Shown one piece after another: positions 1 to 9,031 of a stretch of 64,000 bases of DNA. The position numbers were made by a program, and so were the translations under genes. A model generated the notes under the pieces. It was not told the DNA's origin. It did not search any database and saw only the letters and a list, made by a program, of their open reading frames with translations. Each line of letters starts with the position of its first letter. The first letter of the stretch is position 1. The stretch is from NCBI GenBank assembly GCA_963662525.1, contig OY759717.1, positions 3,100,001 through 3,164,000 of the forward strand, written 5' to 3'. This stretch comes from CAZSDU01 sp963662525. Lineage in GTDB: Bacteria; Bacteroidota; Bacteroidia; Bacteroidales; FEN-979.

Positions 1-1
1 C

Positions 2-1420
2 CTGAAACCCTTTCTCAAACAACTCGTCAGGCCATTGGGTGATGAGGATGTACATCGTTTACGTAAAATACCCATTGAGCGAATTTCGAGATTTAACTCC
101 GATAAGGCCAATGATATAATCCTTGGCATTCATATGGAAATGGAGGAGGTTCAGAACCATTTATCCCACCTGATCGATTTTACCATCGAATATTTCAGGC
201 AGATCAGGAAAAAATACGGGAAGGGTCGCGAAAGGAGAACAGAGCTCAGGAATTTCGATACCATTGAAGCCGTTAAAGTAGCTGCAGCCAATGAGAAATT
301 ATATGTAAACCGGGAGGAAGGTTTTGCCGGAACAGGTTTGAAGAAAGATGAATTTGTTTGTGAATGTTCTGATATCGATGATATTATTGTTTTTCGTGAC
401 GATGGTACATTCCTGGTAACCAAGGTTACAGATAAGGTTTTCGTGGGGCAGAACATCATACACATCAATGTCTTTTCAAAAAATGATAATCGTACTGTTT
501 ATAACCTGATTTACCGGGATGGTAAAAACGGAAAGATCATGGTTAAACGGTTTAGCGTGCTGGGCGTTACAAGAGATAAGGAATATGAAGTGACCAAAGG
601 AACCAAGGATTCCAAGGTGCTTTATTTTTCAGCTAATCCTAATGGAGAAGCCGAAATGGTCAGGGTCGATTTGCGTCCTAAACCACGGCTTAAAAAAACA
701 AGTTTTGATTTTGATTTTGCTGAGATTGCTATCAAGGGACGTAACTCCATGGGTAATACCCTGACCAAATATCCCGTAAAAAAGATCGAAAAACGACAGG
801 AAGGAATTTCAACCCTGGGATCTTTAAATATCTGGTATGACGAAACTGTGCAACGCCTCAATACCGATAATCGCGGTGTTTTGCTTGGTGCATTTTCAGG
901 CGCTGATCGCATCCTGACTTTAATGCAATCCGGGCATTACCGCCTGACTTCCTTCGACCTTTCCACTCATTTTGATGAGGAGATGATAAGGATAGAAAAG
1001 TATGACGAAAATAAGGTTTATACATTGGTATACCTGGAGAATCAAACAAAACTTCATTATATCAAACGGTTTAAACCGGAGCCAAGCGAGAAAAAAATTG
1101 AATTTTTGGAAGAGGGAAATTCTCTTATCCTTTTCACCGATCATTCCAGTCCAAAGCTCGACATCTTGTTTGATATGAAACAAAAGGCCAAAGGGTCCGA
1201 TCATGAGGAAATTGAGGTAACGGAATTTATCGGCATTAAAGGATATAAGGCAAAAGGAAAGCGACTAACGAGTTATCCCGTGAAGAAGATTGCCTGGATT
1301 CAAACTGAAGAAGAAGCCGTTGAAAATCGTGAACCGGGCATTATTGCGACTCCGGAGCCTGAAATTCCTGTCAAGGCGGAGGATACCGGCGATGCGGTTC
1401 AGATGGAGTTGCCGTTGTAA
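2..1420 (+). CDS. parC: DNA topoisomerase IV subunit A, C-terminal part (5' truncated by window edge)
   Basis: The reading frame is open from base 2 with no stop before the first in-frame start-like codon (TTG at 35), so the gene begins outside the window and only about 472 C-terminal residues are visible. The visible part has repeated strand-rich blocks of the GyrA/ParC C-terminal beta-propeller type (for example around DDIIVFRDDGTFLVTKV and later KGYKAKGKRLTSYPVKKI) and ends in an acidic tail. The family relaxes and decatenates DNA together with the ParE/GyrB ATPase subunit. The tail and the GKRLTSYPVKKI block look more like the ParC-type A subunit of Bacteroidetes than GyrA, but the catalytic tyrosine domain lies outside, so gyrA cannot be fully excluded. 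Confidence 0.8.
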   Translation: MKPFLKQLVRPLGDEDVHRLRKIPIERISRFNSDKANDIILGIHMEMEEVQNHLSHLIDFTIEYFRQIRKKYGKGRERRTELRNFDTIEAVKVAAANEKLYVNREEGFAGTGLKKDEFVCECSDIDDIIVFRDDGTFLVTKVTDKVFVGQNIIHINVFSKNDNRTVYNLIYRDGKNGKIMVKRFSVLGVTRDKEYEVTKGTKDSKVLYFSANPNGEAEMVRVDLRPKPRLKKTSFDFDFAEIAIKGRNSMGNTLTKYPVKKIEKRQEGISTLGSLNIWYDETVQRLNTDNRGVLLGAFSGADRILTLMQSGHYRLTSFDLSTHFDEEMIRIEKYDENKVYTLVYLENQTKLHYIKRFKPEPSEKKIEFLEEGNSLILFTDHSSPKLDILFDMKQKAKGSDHEEIEVTEFIGIKGYKAKGKRLTSYPVKKIAWIQTEEEAVENREPGIIATPEPEIPVKAEDTGDAVQMELPL

Positions 1421-1428
1421 ATAGCAAA

Positions 1429-2670
1429 ATGTGTAATTATATGTTGGATAATAAGGTTTTAAAGGTTTCAGAAGATGTCAGTTGGATTGGAGTGATGGAC
1501 CGTGACATTGTGACTTTTGATGTAGTGATGGAGACCAAATTCGGGACCACTTACAATGCTTATTTTATCAATGCCGGGAAAAAGGCAGTTGTGGAAACTG
1601 TTAAGGAGAAATTCTGGGATACATATCTCGCAAAGCTGAAGCAGGTTGTTGATCCGGCTGAACTGGACTATATCATTCTCAACCATACAGAGCCCGATCA
1701 TTCAGGCTGTCTTGCCCGTTTATTAAAAATTGCACCCAAAGCCATGGTTATTGGCAGCGGAAATGCTATCAGGTACCTGAATGATTTGTTGGGCTTCTCA
1801 TTTCCTCACCGGATCGTTAAAGACGGTCAGGTGATCGACCTGGGAAATAAGAAACTTAAGGTGATCGGCGCCGCCAACCTTCACTGGCCGGATTCCATGA
1901 TGACTTATCTACAGGAAGACAAGCTTTTATTTACCTGTGATATTTTTGGTGAGCATTATTGCCATGAAGGTATTTTCGATGATCAGGTTCCTGATTTTGA
2001 GGATGCATTCCGGTATTATTACGATGTCATCATGAAGCCTTTCAGCAAATTTATGCTACAGGCCATTGACCGGGTACGCCACCTGGAAATAAATGCAATT
2101 TGCACCGGACATGGAGCGATCCTTCGCACGCATTGGAAGAAATACATGGATCTTACCGAAAAATATGCCCGTGAGGCCGTCGGGAATCCGAAACCACACC
2201 GGGTACTGATCGCTTATGTTTCAGCCTATCACAATACAGCTGTTATTGCTGAGAAAATTGCCGAGGGCATTCGTCTTAACTCGAATATAGAGGTCGATCT
2301 TTGTGACATTGAAAAATTGGATATGGCGGTTCTCGAGCAAAAAATTATTCAGGCGTCATCCATTATGATAGGATGTCCGACTTTCAACCAGAACATCCTG
2401 CTTCCCGTTTATCAGTTATTTGCCCTGATCAATCCCATCAGGGACAGGAATAAACTGGCTGCATCCTTCGGATCATATGGTTGGAGCGGAGAAGGAGCTA
2501 AAATTATGACTTCTGCTATGCAAAACCTTAAATTGAAGATTTTTGATGAAGGACTGATGGTGAAATTTACTCCGCATGATGAAAATCTCCAGAGGTGTAT
2601 CGATTATGGATTTCATTTCGGTCAACATATGCTGGCCAATGACCCACTTATAATGGAAAATAATAAATAA
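1429..2670 (+). CDS. Flavodiiron protein (FprA/FDP family oxygen or NO reductase)
   Basis: A 413-residue protein with the two-domain flavodiiron layout. The N-terminal metallo-beta-lactamase-like domain has the diiron ligands H86-x-E88-x-D90-H91 in NHTEPDHSG, then H152, D171 and a later GHG histidine. The C-terminal flavodoxin domain starts near residue 255 (VLIAYVSAYHNTAVIAEKI, the FMN phosphate loop). Family members reduce O2 to water or NO to N2O in the cytoplasm and protect anaerobes. The start ATG at 1429 is 8 bases after the parC stop; a second ATG at 1441 is equally possible. No separate rubredoxin domain is fused, so the electron donor must be encoded elsewhere. The family call is secure; O2 versus NO preference cannot be read from sequence. 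Confidence 0.9.
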   Translation: MCNYMLDNKVLKVSEDVSWIGVMDRDIVTFDVVMETKFGTTYNAYFINAGKKAVVETVKEKFWDTYLAKLKQVVDPAELDYIILNHTEPDHSGCLARLLKIAPKAMVIGSGNAIRYLNDLLGFSFPHRIVKDGQVIDLGNKKLKVIGAANLHWPDSMMTYLQEDKLLFTCDIFGEHYCHEGIFDDQVPDFEDAFRYYYDVIMKPFSKFMLQAIDRVRHLEINAICTGHGAILRTHWKKYMDLTEKYAREAVGNPKPHRVLIAYVSAYHNTAVIAEKIAEGIRLNSNIEVDLCDIEKLDMAVLEQKIIQASSIMIGCPTFNQNILLPVYQLFALINPIRDRNKLAASFGSYGWSGEGAKIMTSAMQNLKLKIFDEGLMVKFTPHDENLQRCIDYGFHFGQHMLANDPLIMENNK

Positions 2671-2696
2671 AGGGAATCAAAGTTATACAAAGGCTA

Positions 2697-3560
2697 ATGA
2701 TTAAACTCGCCATGAAATCCGGATTCGCTTCTTGTTTTCTTCAGATATTCATATCAATGTCCTTGCTGATGATGACATCCTGTGTGCCTGAGCGAAAACT
2801 CGCCATGCAGTTTGCCGAGAATCCTGAGGGGATTGATCTTCTGGTTTTTTCACCGGATTATTTTTTAAAATATAATCATAAAGGAGAATCTGTTCCTGGT
2901 TTTGATTCACTGGATGATACCAGGCAGGATTCGGCACTCTGGGCGAGCAGTCGCTTTGTTCAGTTTTTAAGTGATTCCGTGTTACTTGAGAATTATGTCA
3001 ACGGGTTTGTCGGCGAGCTGAGAATCCTTGGTTTCAACGTATACCTGCCAAGTTCAATAGATTCATTTATGACTGACAAGCCCCAGTCATATGTTATCAA
3101 TATTGCCCAGTTGCAGCTTGATGAATATACTTATCCGCTGGAAGATGAAGAGGCGGTTGAGGATACCGTTTATTATAAAAAGTTTGATCTCAATGCCATG
3201 GATTTTTGCAGCTGGTTTGAGCTTAGTAAGGTAAATGCCCCGAAGTCACAAAAAACCATGTTATATTCTGCCCACACTGCATTCGATTCCTTCGATGGTA
3301 GTTTTATCGTAGATCCATGGACCAGGGATGTCAGGTATAAGTATCGAATAGATACCCTGGAAGTACAGGATATTTATGATATGGCGACCTACCTCGGGAA
3401 GAAACATGCCAGTTATCTTTTCGATTTTTTCATGAACCATTATGTAGCAGCACACCTGCCTGAAGGGGCGAACATGTATTATTACTATCACTACAACCGC
3501 AACCGCCGGTATGTAACTCCGGTTGAAGATGATCGCTTTGAAATCCTCGGAACAAAATAA
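2697..3560 (+). CDS. Uncharacterised lipoprotein
   Basis: A 287-residue protein with a hydrophobic N-terminus ending in a lipobox-like MMTSC (Cys at about residue 29), so it is probably a lipidated periplasmic or outer-membrane protein. The mature part is rich in Asp, Tyr and Phe, includes a YPLEDEEAVEDT acidic patch, and ends with a tyrosine-rich MYYYYHYNRNRR stretch. No known domain was recognised. It lies 26 bases after the flavodiiron gene on the same strand and meets tsaD tail to tail with 3 bases between. Similar anonymous lipoproteins are common in Bacteroidetes; function unknown. Confidence 0.75.
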   Translation: MIKLAMKSGFASCFLQIFISMSLLMMTSCVPERKLAMQFAENPEGIDLLVFSPDYFLKYNHKGESVPGFDSLDDTRQDSALWASSRFVQFLSDSVLLENYVNGFVGELRILGFNVYLPSSIDSFMTDKPQSYVINIAQLQLDEYTYPLEDEEAVEDTVYYKKFDLNAMDFCSWFELSKVNAPKSQKTMLYSAHTAFDSFDGSFIVDPWTRDVRYKYRIDTLEVQDIYDMATYLGKKHASYLFDFFMNHYVAAHLPEGANMYYYYHYNRNRRYVTPVEDDRFEILGTK

Positions 3561-3563
3561 TGT

Positions 3564-4580
3564 TTACCTGCTTCTGGCATAGGGTATGGCTGATTGATCG
3601 GAAAAATCTTTCTGTAAATATTTAAGATAACCTGAAATTGCGATCATGGCTGCATTATCGGTGGAGTATGACAAAGGTGGAATGAAAATATTCCATCCGG
3701 CTTTTTCACCGGCTGATTTCAAAGCCTGACGTAATCCGGAATTGGCAGAAACTCCACCGGCAATCGCGATCTCACGAATTCCGGTAGCATCAGAAGCAGC
3801 TTTAATCTTCGACAACAGTATGCTGACAATAGTATGCTGAATGGAAGCGCATAAATCTGTTTTGTGCTGCTCAATGAAATCAGGATTTTCCTTCAGCCGG
3901 TCCCGGATGAAATATAAAATAGAAGTTTTTAATCCGCTGAAACTAAAATCGAGCCCGGGAATATTTGGCCTGGCAAAACGAAATCGTTCAGGATCCCCTT
4001 GACTTGCCAGTGTATCGATCATGGGACCGCCGGGATAAGGAAGTCCCATGATTTTCGCAGCTTTATCGAAAGCTTCTCCCGCTGCATCATCGATGGTTTG
4101 CCCGATAATTTCCATTTCGAAGTAATCCTGAACTTTAACGATCTGCGTATGCCCGCCCGAAACGGTCAGGCACAGGAAGGGGAAACCCGGGACAACATTG
4201 CTCAATTCGGGATTACGGATAAAATGAGCAAGAATATGTGCTTGCAGGTGATCAACTTCGATCAGGGGGATGTTCAGTCCCAGGGCCATTGACTTCGCAA
4301 ATGAAATTCCAACCAGCAGAGATCCCAGAAGTCCTGGCCCTTTGGTAAAAGCTATGGCAGAAAGTTGATTTTTACTTATATTTGCTGATTGCAAGGCGGT
4401 TTCTATAACCGGGATAATATTTTGCTGGTGGGCACGTGAAGCCAATTCCGGAACTACTCCTCCGAAATTTTTATGGACCTCCTGCCCGGCAGTGATATTC
4501 GACCGGATAATGTCATTTTCAATAACTGCTGCTGCAGTATCATCGCATGATGATTCGATGCCGAGTATATAAACATGCAT
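3564..4580 (-). CDS. tsaD: tRNA N6-adenosine threonylcarbamoyltransferase
   Basis: A 338-residue TsaD/Kae1/YgjD protein. It transfers the threonylcarbamoyl group to A37 of tRNAs reading ANN codons, working with TsaB, TsaC and TsaE in the cytoplasm. Signature motifs are the N-terminal GIESSCDDTAAAVI, FTKGPGLLGSLLVG, the metal-binding VDHLQAHILAH, VSGGHTQIV and the ASDHP-fold glycine loop IAGGVSAN. The ATG at 4580 is chosen because it gives the canonical MHVYILGIESSC start; the frame stays open 10 codons further up, but those residues are not family-like. It is divergent from tamB with only about 50 bases between starts. Confidence 0.95.
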   Translation of the reverse strand: MHVYILGIESSCDDTAAAVIENDIIRSNITAGQEVHKNFGGVVPELASRAHQQNIIPVIETALQSANISKNQLSAIAFTKGPGLLGSLLVGISFAKSMALGLNIPLIEVDHLQAHILAHFIRNPELSNVVPGFPFLCLTVSGGHTQIVKVQDYFEMEIIGQTIDDAAGEAFDKAAKIMGLPYPGGPMIDTLASQGDPERFRFARPNIPGLDFSFSGLKTSILYFIRDRLKENPDFIEQHKTDLCASIQHTIVSILLSKIKAASDATGIREIAIAGGVSANSGLRQALKSAGEKAGWNIFIPPLSYSTDNAAMIAISGYLKYLQKDFSDQSAIPYARSR

Positions 4581-4630
4581 AAAGCAAAAATACCATAAAA
4601 AGGCTCGCAAAAATACTGTTTTATCCCACA

Positions 4631-7600
4631 GTGGTAATTTTTTCCTTACTGATTACCCTGTACTCGGTATTCCGGAGCTCAGGAACACAGACACTTATAG
4701 CACGTCTGGTTGCAGATCACTTTGCCAGGGCCATGAATACGGATATCCGTATCCGCAGCTTTGACATTTCTATACGGAATGGATTAATCATTGAAGATAT
4801 TCTCATTAAAGATCATCAAGGGTCTGTCCTTCTTTCGGCCCATGAAATTGGCCTTCAGCCAGGCCGGTTCAGTATAAAAAAACGTCAGTTTAACATGCAC
4901 AGGGTTCTCATTGAGGATGGAACCATTCAGCTATTGACCCATCAGGGTGATAGCGTACTGAATCTTCAGTTTTTTATCGATTATTTTGCCTCAAAGGAAG
5001 TAACGGCTAAAACTGACACTATACCTTCTCCGGGATGGAAAATATCAGTGTCGGATGTGATGCTGAAAAATACCCGCTTTCATTTTCAGGATGAAAATAG
5101 TCCGGGCCAATCCGTGGGCATGGATTATTCCAATATTGATGTATCCGGCATTAACCTTGACCTGACCGATATTAAATTTGTTGGAGATACCATTCATGCC
5201 AATATCCGTCACCTGGCTGCCAGAGAACGCTGTGGTTTTGTCTTGCGGTCAATGGCTGGCGAGTTTCAGGTCAGCCCGGTTTTTCTTAAGGCACATAACT
5301 TGAAAATTTTAACAGATCATTCTGATCTTGCTCTCACGTTCGACTTTTTATATAAAAGTTGGTCGGGTTTTAATGATTTTTTGAATGCTGTTACCATTCA
5401 GGCAAAAATTGAACCATCCTACCTTGATCTTCAGGATATTGGTTATTTCGCTCCGGAATTATTGGTCATGAAAGACCGCTGCCGCATTGCCGGGGACATT
5501 AAAGGTACGGTTAGTAATTTCAAAGCGAAGAATTTCAGGATTGCTTTCGGATTGAATACTTATTTTTATGGAAATATCAGCGCTCTCGGCCTTCCCAATG
5601 TCGAGGAAACATTTATTGACCTCAATATTAAATCGATGGAGACCAATAAAATGGATATCGAGTCATTTCTGATTCCTACTGCCGACAGGGTGATTGCCCT
5701 GCCTTCTATTTTGGAGAATATCGGGATTGTCGGGATCAGGGGAAATTTTACCGGATTTTACAATGACTTTGTTGCCAATGCTCATTTGCGAACAAATCTG
5801 GGAAATATCAATACTGACCTGACTTTAAGAAGACAGAAAGATTCTCCGTTACTTGGTTACAAAGGGCAGCTGGACGTTGGTCATTTTGATGTTGGTAAAC
5901 TGATCAATAATCCGGCCAGCCTGGGCCGTATTACAGCCAGGGCAGATATAAACGGTAAGGGTTTAAGCCTTGAGACTGCTGATCTTTCGATGAATCTCCG
6001 CATTGATTCCGTGAGATTGCTGGACTATAATTATATCAATCTTGATTTAACTGGGATTCTTGCTGAGAAAAAGTTTACCGGAACCCTCGCCGTGAATGAT
6101 CCCAACCTTGTTCTCCGTTTCAAGGGATTGGTCGACTTGAGGGACTCCTTACCGGATTTTGATTTTACTTCTGCCATTTATAAGGCAAAATTATTTGATC
6201 TTCACCTTTTCGAGCGCGATTCGATAATCAACATCTCCACGCGTCTGAAAGTTGATGCAACCGGCACCAACCTGGATAATCTTGAAGGTTCAATATTAGT
6301 GGATAGCTCGGTATATATGGAAGGTGATAAATTGATTACCATGGATCATTTGTCGCTAATTACCATGGGGGAGCAGTCCCATGGTAAGACATACCAGCTC
6401 CGTTCTGATTTTGTAGATGCTGATTTCAGTGGTGATTTTTATTTCCGGGACCTGATCCCATCCATGAATACTTTTATTAAAAACTACCTGGCGTCATTTA
6501 CCCTGAAGGACTCGCTAATTGACCATCATCCCATAACTGATCAACGGATGATATACAGGATCAGGTTGAAAGACACCGATGAGGTATTGAACGTATTCCT
6601 CCCTTTTCTTCATGTGTCGGATAGTTCTTCACTCAGTGGCTTCTATGATGAAGAAAAAGGGAAAATGGTCATGAAAGGCGATGCCCCATCGGTGGTGTTA
6701 TTTGGCCTGAGATTCTCAAGATGGTACCTGGATGCGGAATCCGTTAAAGATAATCTACATCTGGAGACCGGCTGTTCGACATTTCATCTGAATAATGAAA
6801 AGTCCGATGACTCATTGAAAATAAAACTTGATACTCTCGTACTTATTTCTGATATCTGTCATGACACCATTAAATGTGATATTTCCTGGATGGACGGAGG
6901 AAATAAGAGCGAGCTGGATGTTTTCGCGAGTTTCTTCAATAGTCCCAGAATTGATTTGAAAATCGGAAAATTCAATGTTTATGCAGGGTACAAATACTGG
7001 AAGATGGACCCAGATAATTATTTAATTCTTGATACTTCGCGTATCCTCATCAGGGATCTGGGCTTTACCAGTAATGATCAGTTCCTTAAAATCAATGGTA
7101 ATATTTCCAGGCTAATGCAGGACACCCTCAGTATATCTTTCAATCAGGTTGATATTTCTGAACTGGATCGGTTATTCCTTCCGAAAACGCTGGATTTCGC
7201 GGGTATACTCAGCGGTCAGATCAAACTTCATGATCTCTACCGTAATTTCTCTGTTCTGGCTGATTTAGTGATCGACCGATTTAAATTCAATGGTGAATTA
7301 TTGGGAGATGCTAACTTTTCGGTAAAATACAATACAGATGCAGCCCGGTTTGATGTAGATTCGAAAATTCTCTATACCGGTAATGCCGGGACAAATATCC
7401 CGTTTATTCTGAGTGGCAGTTATTACCTCGATAAAGCCAATCCCCACCTTGATTTTAACCTGGGATTGAAAAACCTGAATCTGCGGATGATCAGGCCATT
7501 TGTATCCAGTTTTATGTCGGGGGTAGACGGTTTAGCATCCGGGCAGGTGAAGATCCTGGGGTCATTTGAGAAGCCTGTTCTGAGCGGGCAGATAAAGTTG

Positions 7601-9031
7601 ATGCGAACGGAGTTTAAAATTAATTACCTGAATGTTCCTTATACGTTAAGCGATGTTGTCAATATAGATTCAAATTCATTCCATTTCGACAAGATCGTGT
7701 TATTCGATTCCCTGGGAAACAAAGCAATTTTAAACGGAAAGATTACCCACCGGTATTTCAGCGATCTTAAACTCGCACTCAGGGTTGATGTGAATGACTT
7801 CAGCGCTTTCAACAACACCCGTGCCCAGAACAGCGTATTTTACGGGGTCGCAAGAGGTTCAGGAACGGTGCACATTGATGGACCTGTAGAAAATATTGTA
7901 ATCCGGGTAAAAGCCCAAACCGGATCGAATACCCATTTGGTTATCCCGATTAGTATGACTGAATCGCTGGGTCAGAATGATTATATCATCTTTGTAATAA
8001 ATGCTGCTGACTCGGCAAAGAACGTGGAAACCCTCAGGAAAAGCAATCCGGAAGGGATTACCCTGGATCTTGGTATCCAGGTGAATCCAAATGCAGAAGT
8101 AGAAGTGAACCTGCCCGATCAGTTAGGCAACCTTAAGGCAACAGGTACAGGAAATCTTCAAATGGACATGACCCCCACAACCCCGTTTACCTTATCCGGA
8201 ATCTTTTTTCTTAAAAAGGGATCCTTCCTGTTTACCCTGCAAAATCTTCTCCGGCTCCCGATGTCGATCAAGGAAGGAAGCCAGATTTCCTGGACAGGCG
8301 ATCCTGCTGATGCTAATATTTCAGTTTCCGCGGTATATAAAACAAAGGCGCCTTTAAAGGGATTGACTTCCGATCCTTCCCTGGAGGGGGTCAGGATCCC
8401 CGTTGAGTGTATTATCCGCCTGACCGGAAAGTTGATGAATCCGGATATTGCCTTTGGCATGAATCTTCCAAATGTAGAAGAAAATTTACGGACTCAGGTT
8501 TTTAGTATTATTGATACAAATAATTCTTCTGAAATGACACAACAAGTCGTTTACCTGATGGTAATGAATCAATTCAAACCGGTTGTATCATCTTCCGGGC
8601 CTTCGGTTGATGTCGGCTCAACATCCATGTCGCTGGTTACAAATCAAATCAACAGCTGGCTTTCACAAATATCGCAGAATGTAAATGTTGGCGTAAACTA
8701 CCGGCCGGCAACCTCCACCACCATGCAGGAATTTGATGTGGCATTATCCACCCAGTTATTCAACGACCGGCTACTAATTGATGGTACCTTTGGAATGAAT
8801 TCTTATAACAGTCAATCCTATAAACAATCCAGTACGATTGTTGGCGATATTAATATTGAATATCTGCTGACTCAAAACCGACGCTGGCGGATACATGCCT
8901 TTAACCGTACCAATACCCTTACGATTTTAAATAATAATTCTCAGTATACGCAAGGAGTCGGAATTACCTATCAGCGGGATTTTACTAATTTCCGGGAAAT
9001 ATTCACATCCTCGAAGAAAAAGGAAAAGTGA
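4631..9031 (+). CDS. tamB: TamB-family translocation/assembly module protein (AsmA-like, DUF490)
   Basis: A 1,466-residue protein with one N-terminal membrane anchor (about residues 1-15, preceded by basic residues if translation begins upstream) and a very long beta-rich periplasmic region of repeating amphipathic strands, ending in the conserved TamB C-terminal block (roughly 1050-1466: RVPVECIIRLTGKLMNP-like, VVYLMVMNQF). TamB-like proteins span the periplasm and move phospholipid or help outer-membrane protein assembly, usually with a TamA/BamA barrel. The GTG at 4631 is the first standard start, but the frame is open back to 4583 and encodes KRLAKILFYP there, which would complete a normal anchor, so a non-standard upstream start is possible. 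The stop overlaps the next start by 4 bases (GTGA). Confidence 0.85.
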   Translation: MVIFSLLITLYSVFRSSGTQTLIARLVADHFARAMNTDIRIRSFDISIRNGLIIEDILIKDHQGSVLLSAHEIGLQPGRFSIKKRQFNMHRVLIEDGTIQLLTHQGDSVLNLQFFIDYFASKEVTAKTDTIPSPGWKISVSDVMLKNTRFHFQDENSPGQSVGMDYSNIDVSGINLDLTDIKFVGDTIHANIRHLAARERCGFVLRSMAGEFQVSPVFLKAHNLKILTDHSDLALTFDFLYKSWSGFNDFLNAVTIQAKIEPSYLDLQDIGYFAPELLVMKDRCRIAGDIKGTVSNFKAKNFRIAFGLNTYFYGNISALGLPNVEETFIDLNIKSMETNKMDIESFLIPTADRVIALPSILENIGIVGIRGNFTGFYNDFVANAHLRTNLGNINTDLTLRRQKDSPLLGYKGQLDVGHFDVGKLINNPASLGRITARADINGKGLSLETADLSMNLRIDSVRLLDYNYINLDLTGILAEKKFTGTLAVNDPNLVLRFKGLVDLRDSLPDFDFTSAIYKAKLFDLHLFERDSIINISTRLKVDATGTNLDNLEGSILVDSSVYMEGDKLITMDHLSLITMGEQSHGKTYQLRSDFVDADFSGDFYFRDLIPSMNTFIKNYLASFTLKDSLIDHHPITDQRMIYRIRLKDTDEVLNVFLPFLHVSDSSSLSGFYDEEKGKMVMKGDAPSVVLFGLRFSRWYLDAESVKDNLHLETGCSTFHLNNEKSDDSLKIKLDTLVLISDICHDTIKCDISWMDGGNKSELDVFASFFNSPRIDLKIGKFNVYAGYKYWKMDPDNYLILDTSRILIRDLGFTSNDQFLKINGNISRLMQDTLSISFNQVDISELDRLFLPKTLDFAGILSGQIKLHDLYRNFSVLADLVIDRFKFNGELLGDANFSVKYNTDAARFDVDSKILYTGNAGTNIPFILSGSYYLDKANPHLDFNLGLKNLNLRMIRPFVSSFMSGVDGLASGQVKILGSFEKPVLSGQIKLMRTEFKINYLNVPYTLSDVVNIDSNSFHFDKIVLFDSLGNKAILNGKITHRYFSDLKLALRVDVNDFSAFNNTRAQNSVFYGVARGSGTVHIDGPVENIVIRVKAQTGSNTHLVIPISMTESLGQNDYIIFVINAADSAKNVETLRKSNPEGITLDLGIQVNPNAEVEVNLPDQLGNLKATGTGNLQMDMTPTTPFTLSGIFFLKKGSFLFTLQNLLRLPMSIKEGSQISWTGDPADANISVSAVYKTKAPLKGLTSDPSLEGVRIPVECIIRLTGKLMNPDIAFGMNLPNVEENLRTQVFSIIDTNNSSEMTQQVVYLMVMNQFKPVVSSSGPSVDVGSTSMSLVTNQINSWLSQISQNVNVGVNYRPATSTTMQEFDVALSTQLFNDRLLIDGTFGMNSYNSQSYKQSSTIVGDINIEYLLTQNRRWRIHAFNRTNTLTILNNNSQYTQGVGITYQRDFTNFREIFTSSKKKEK

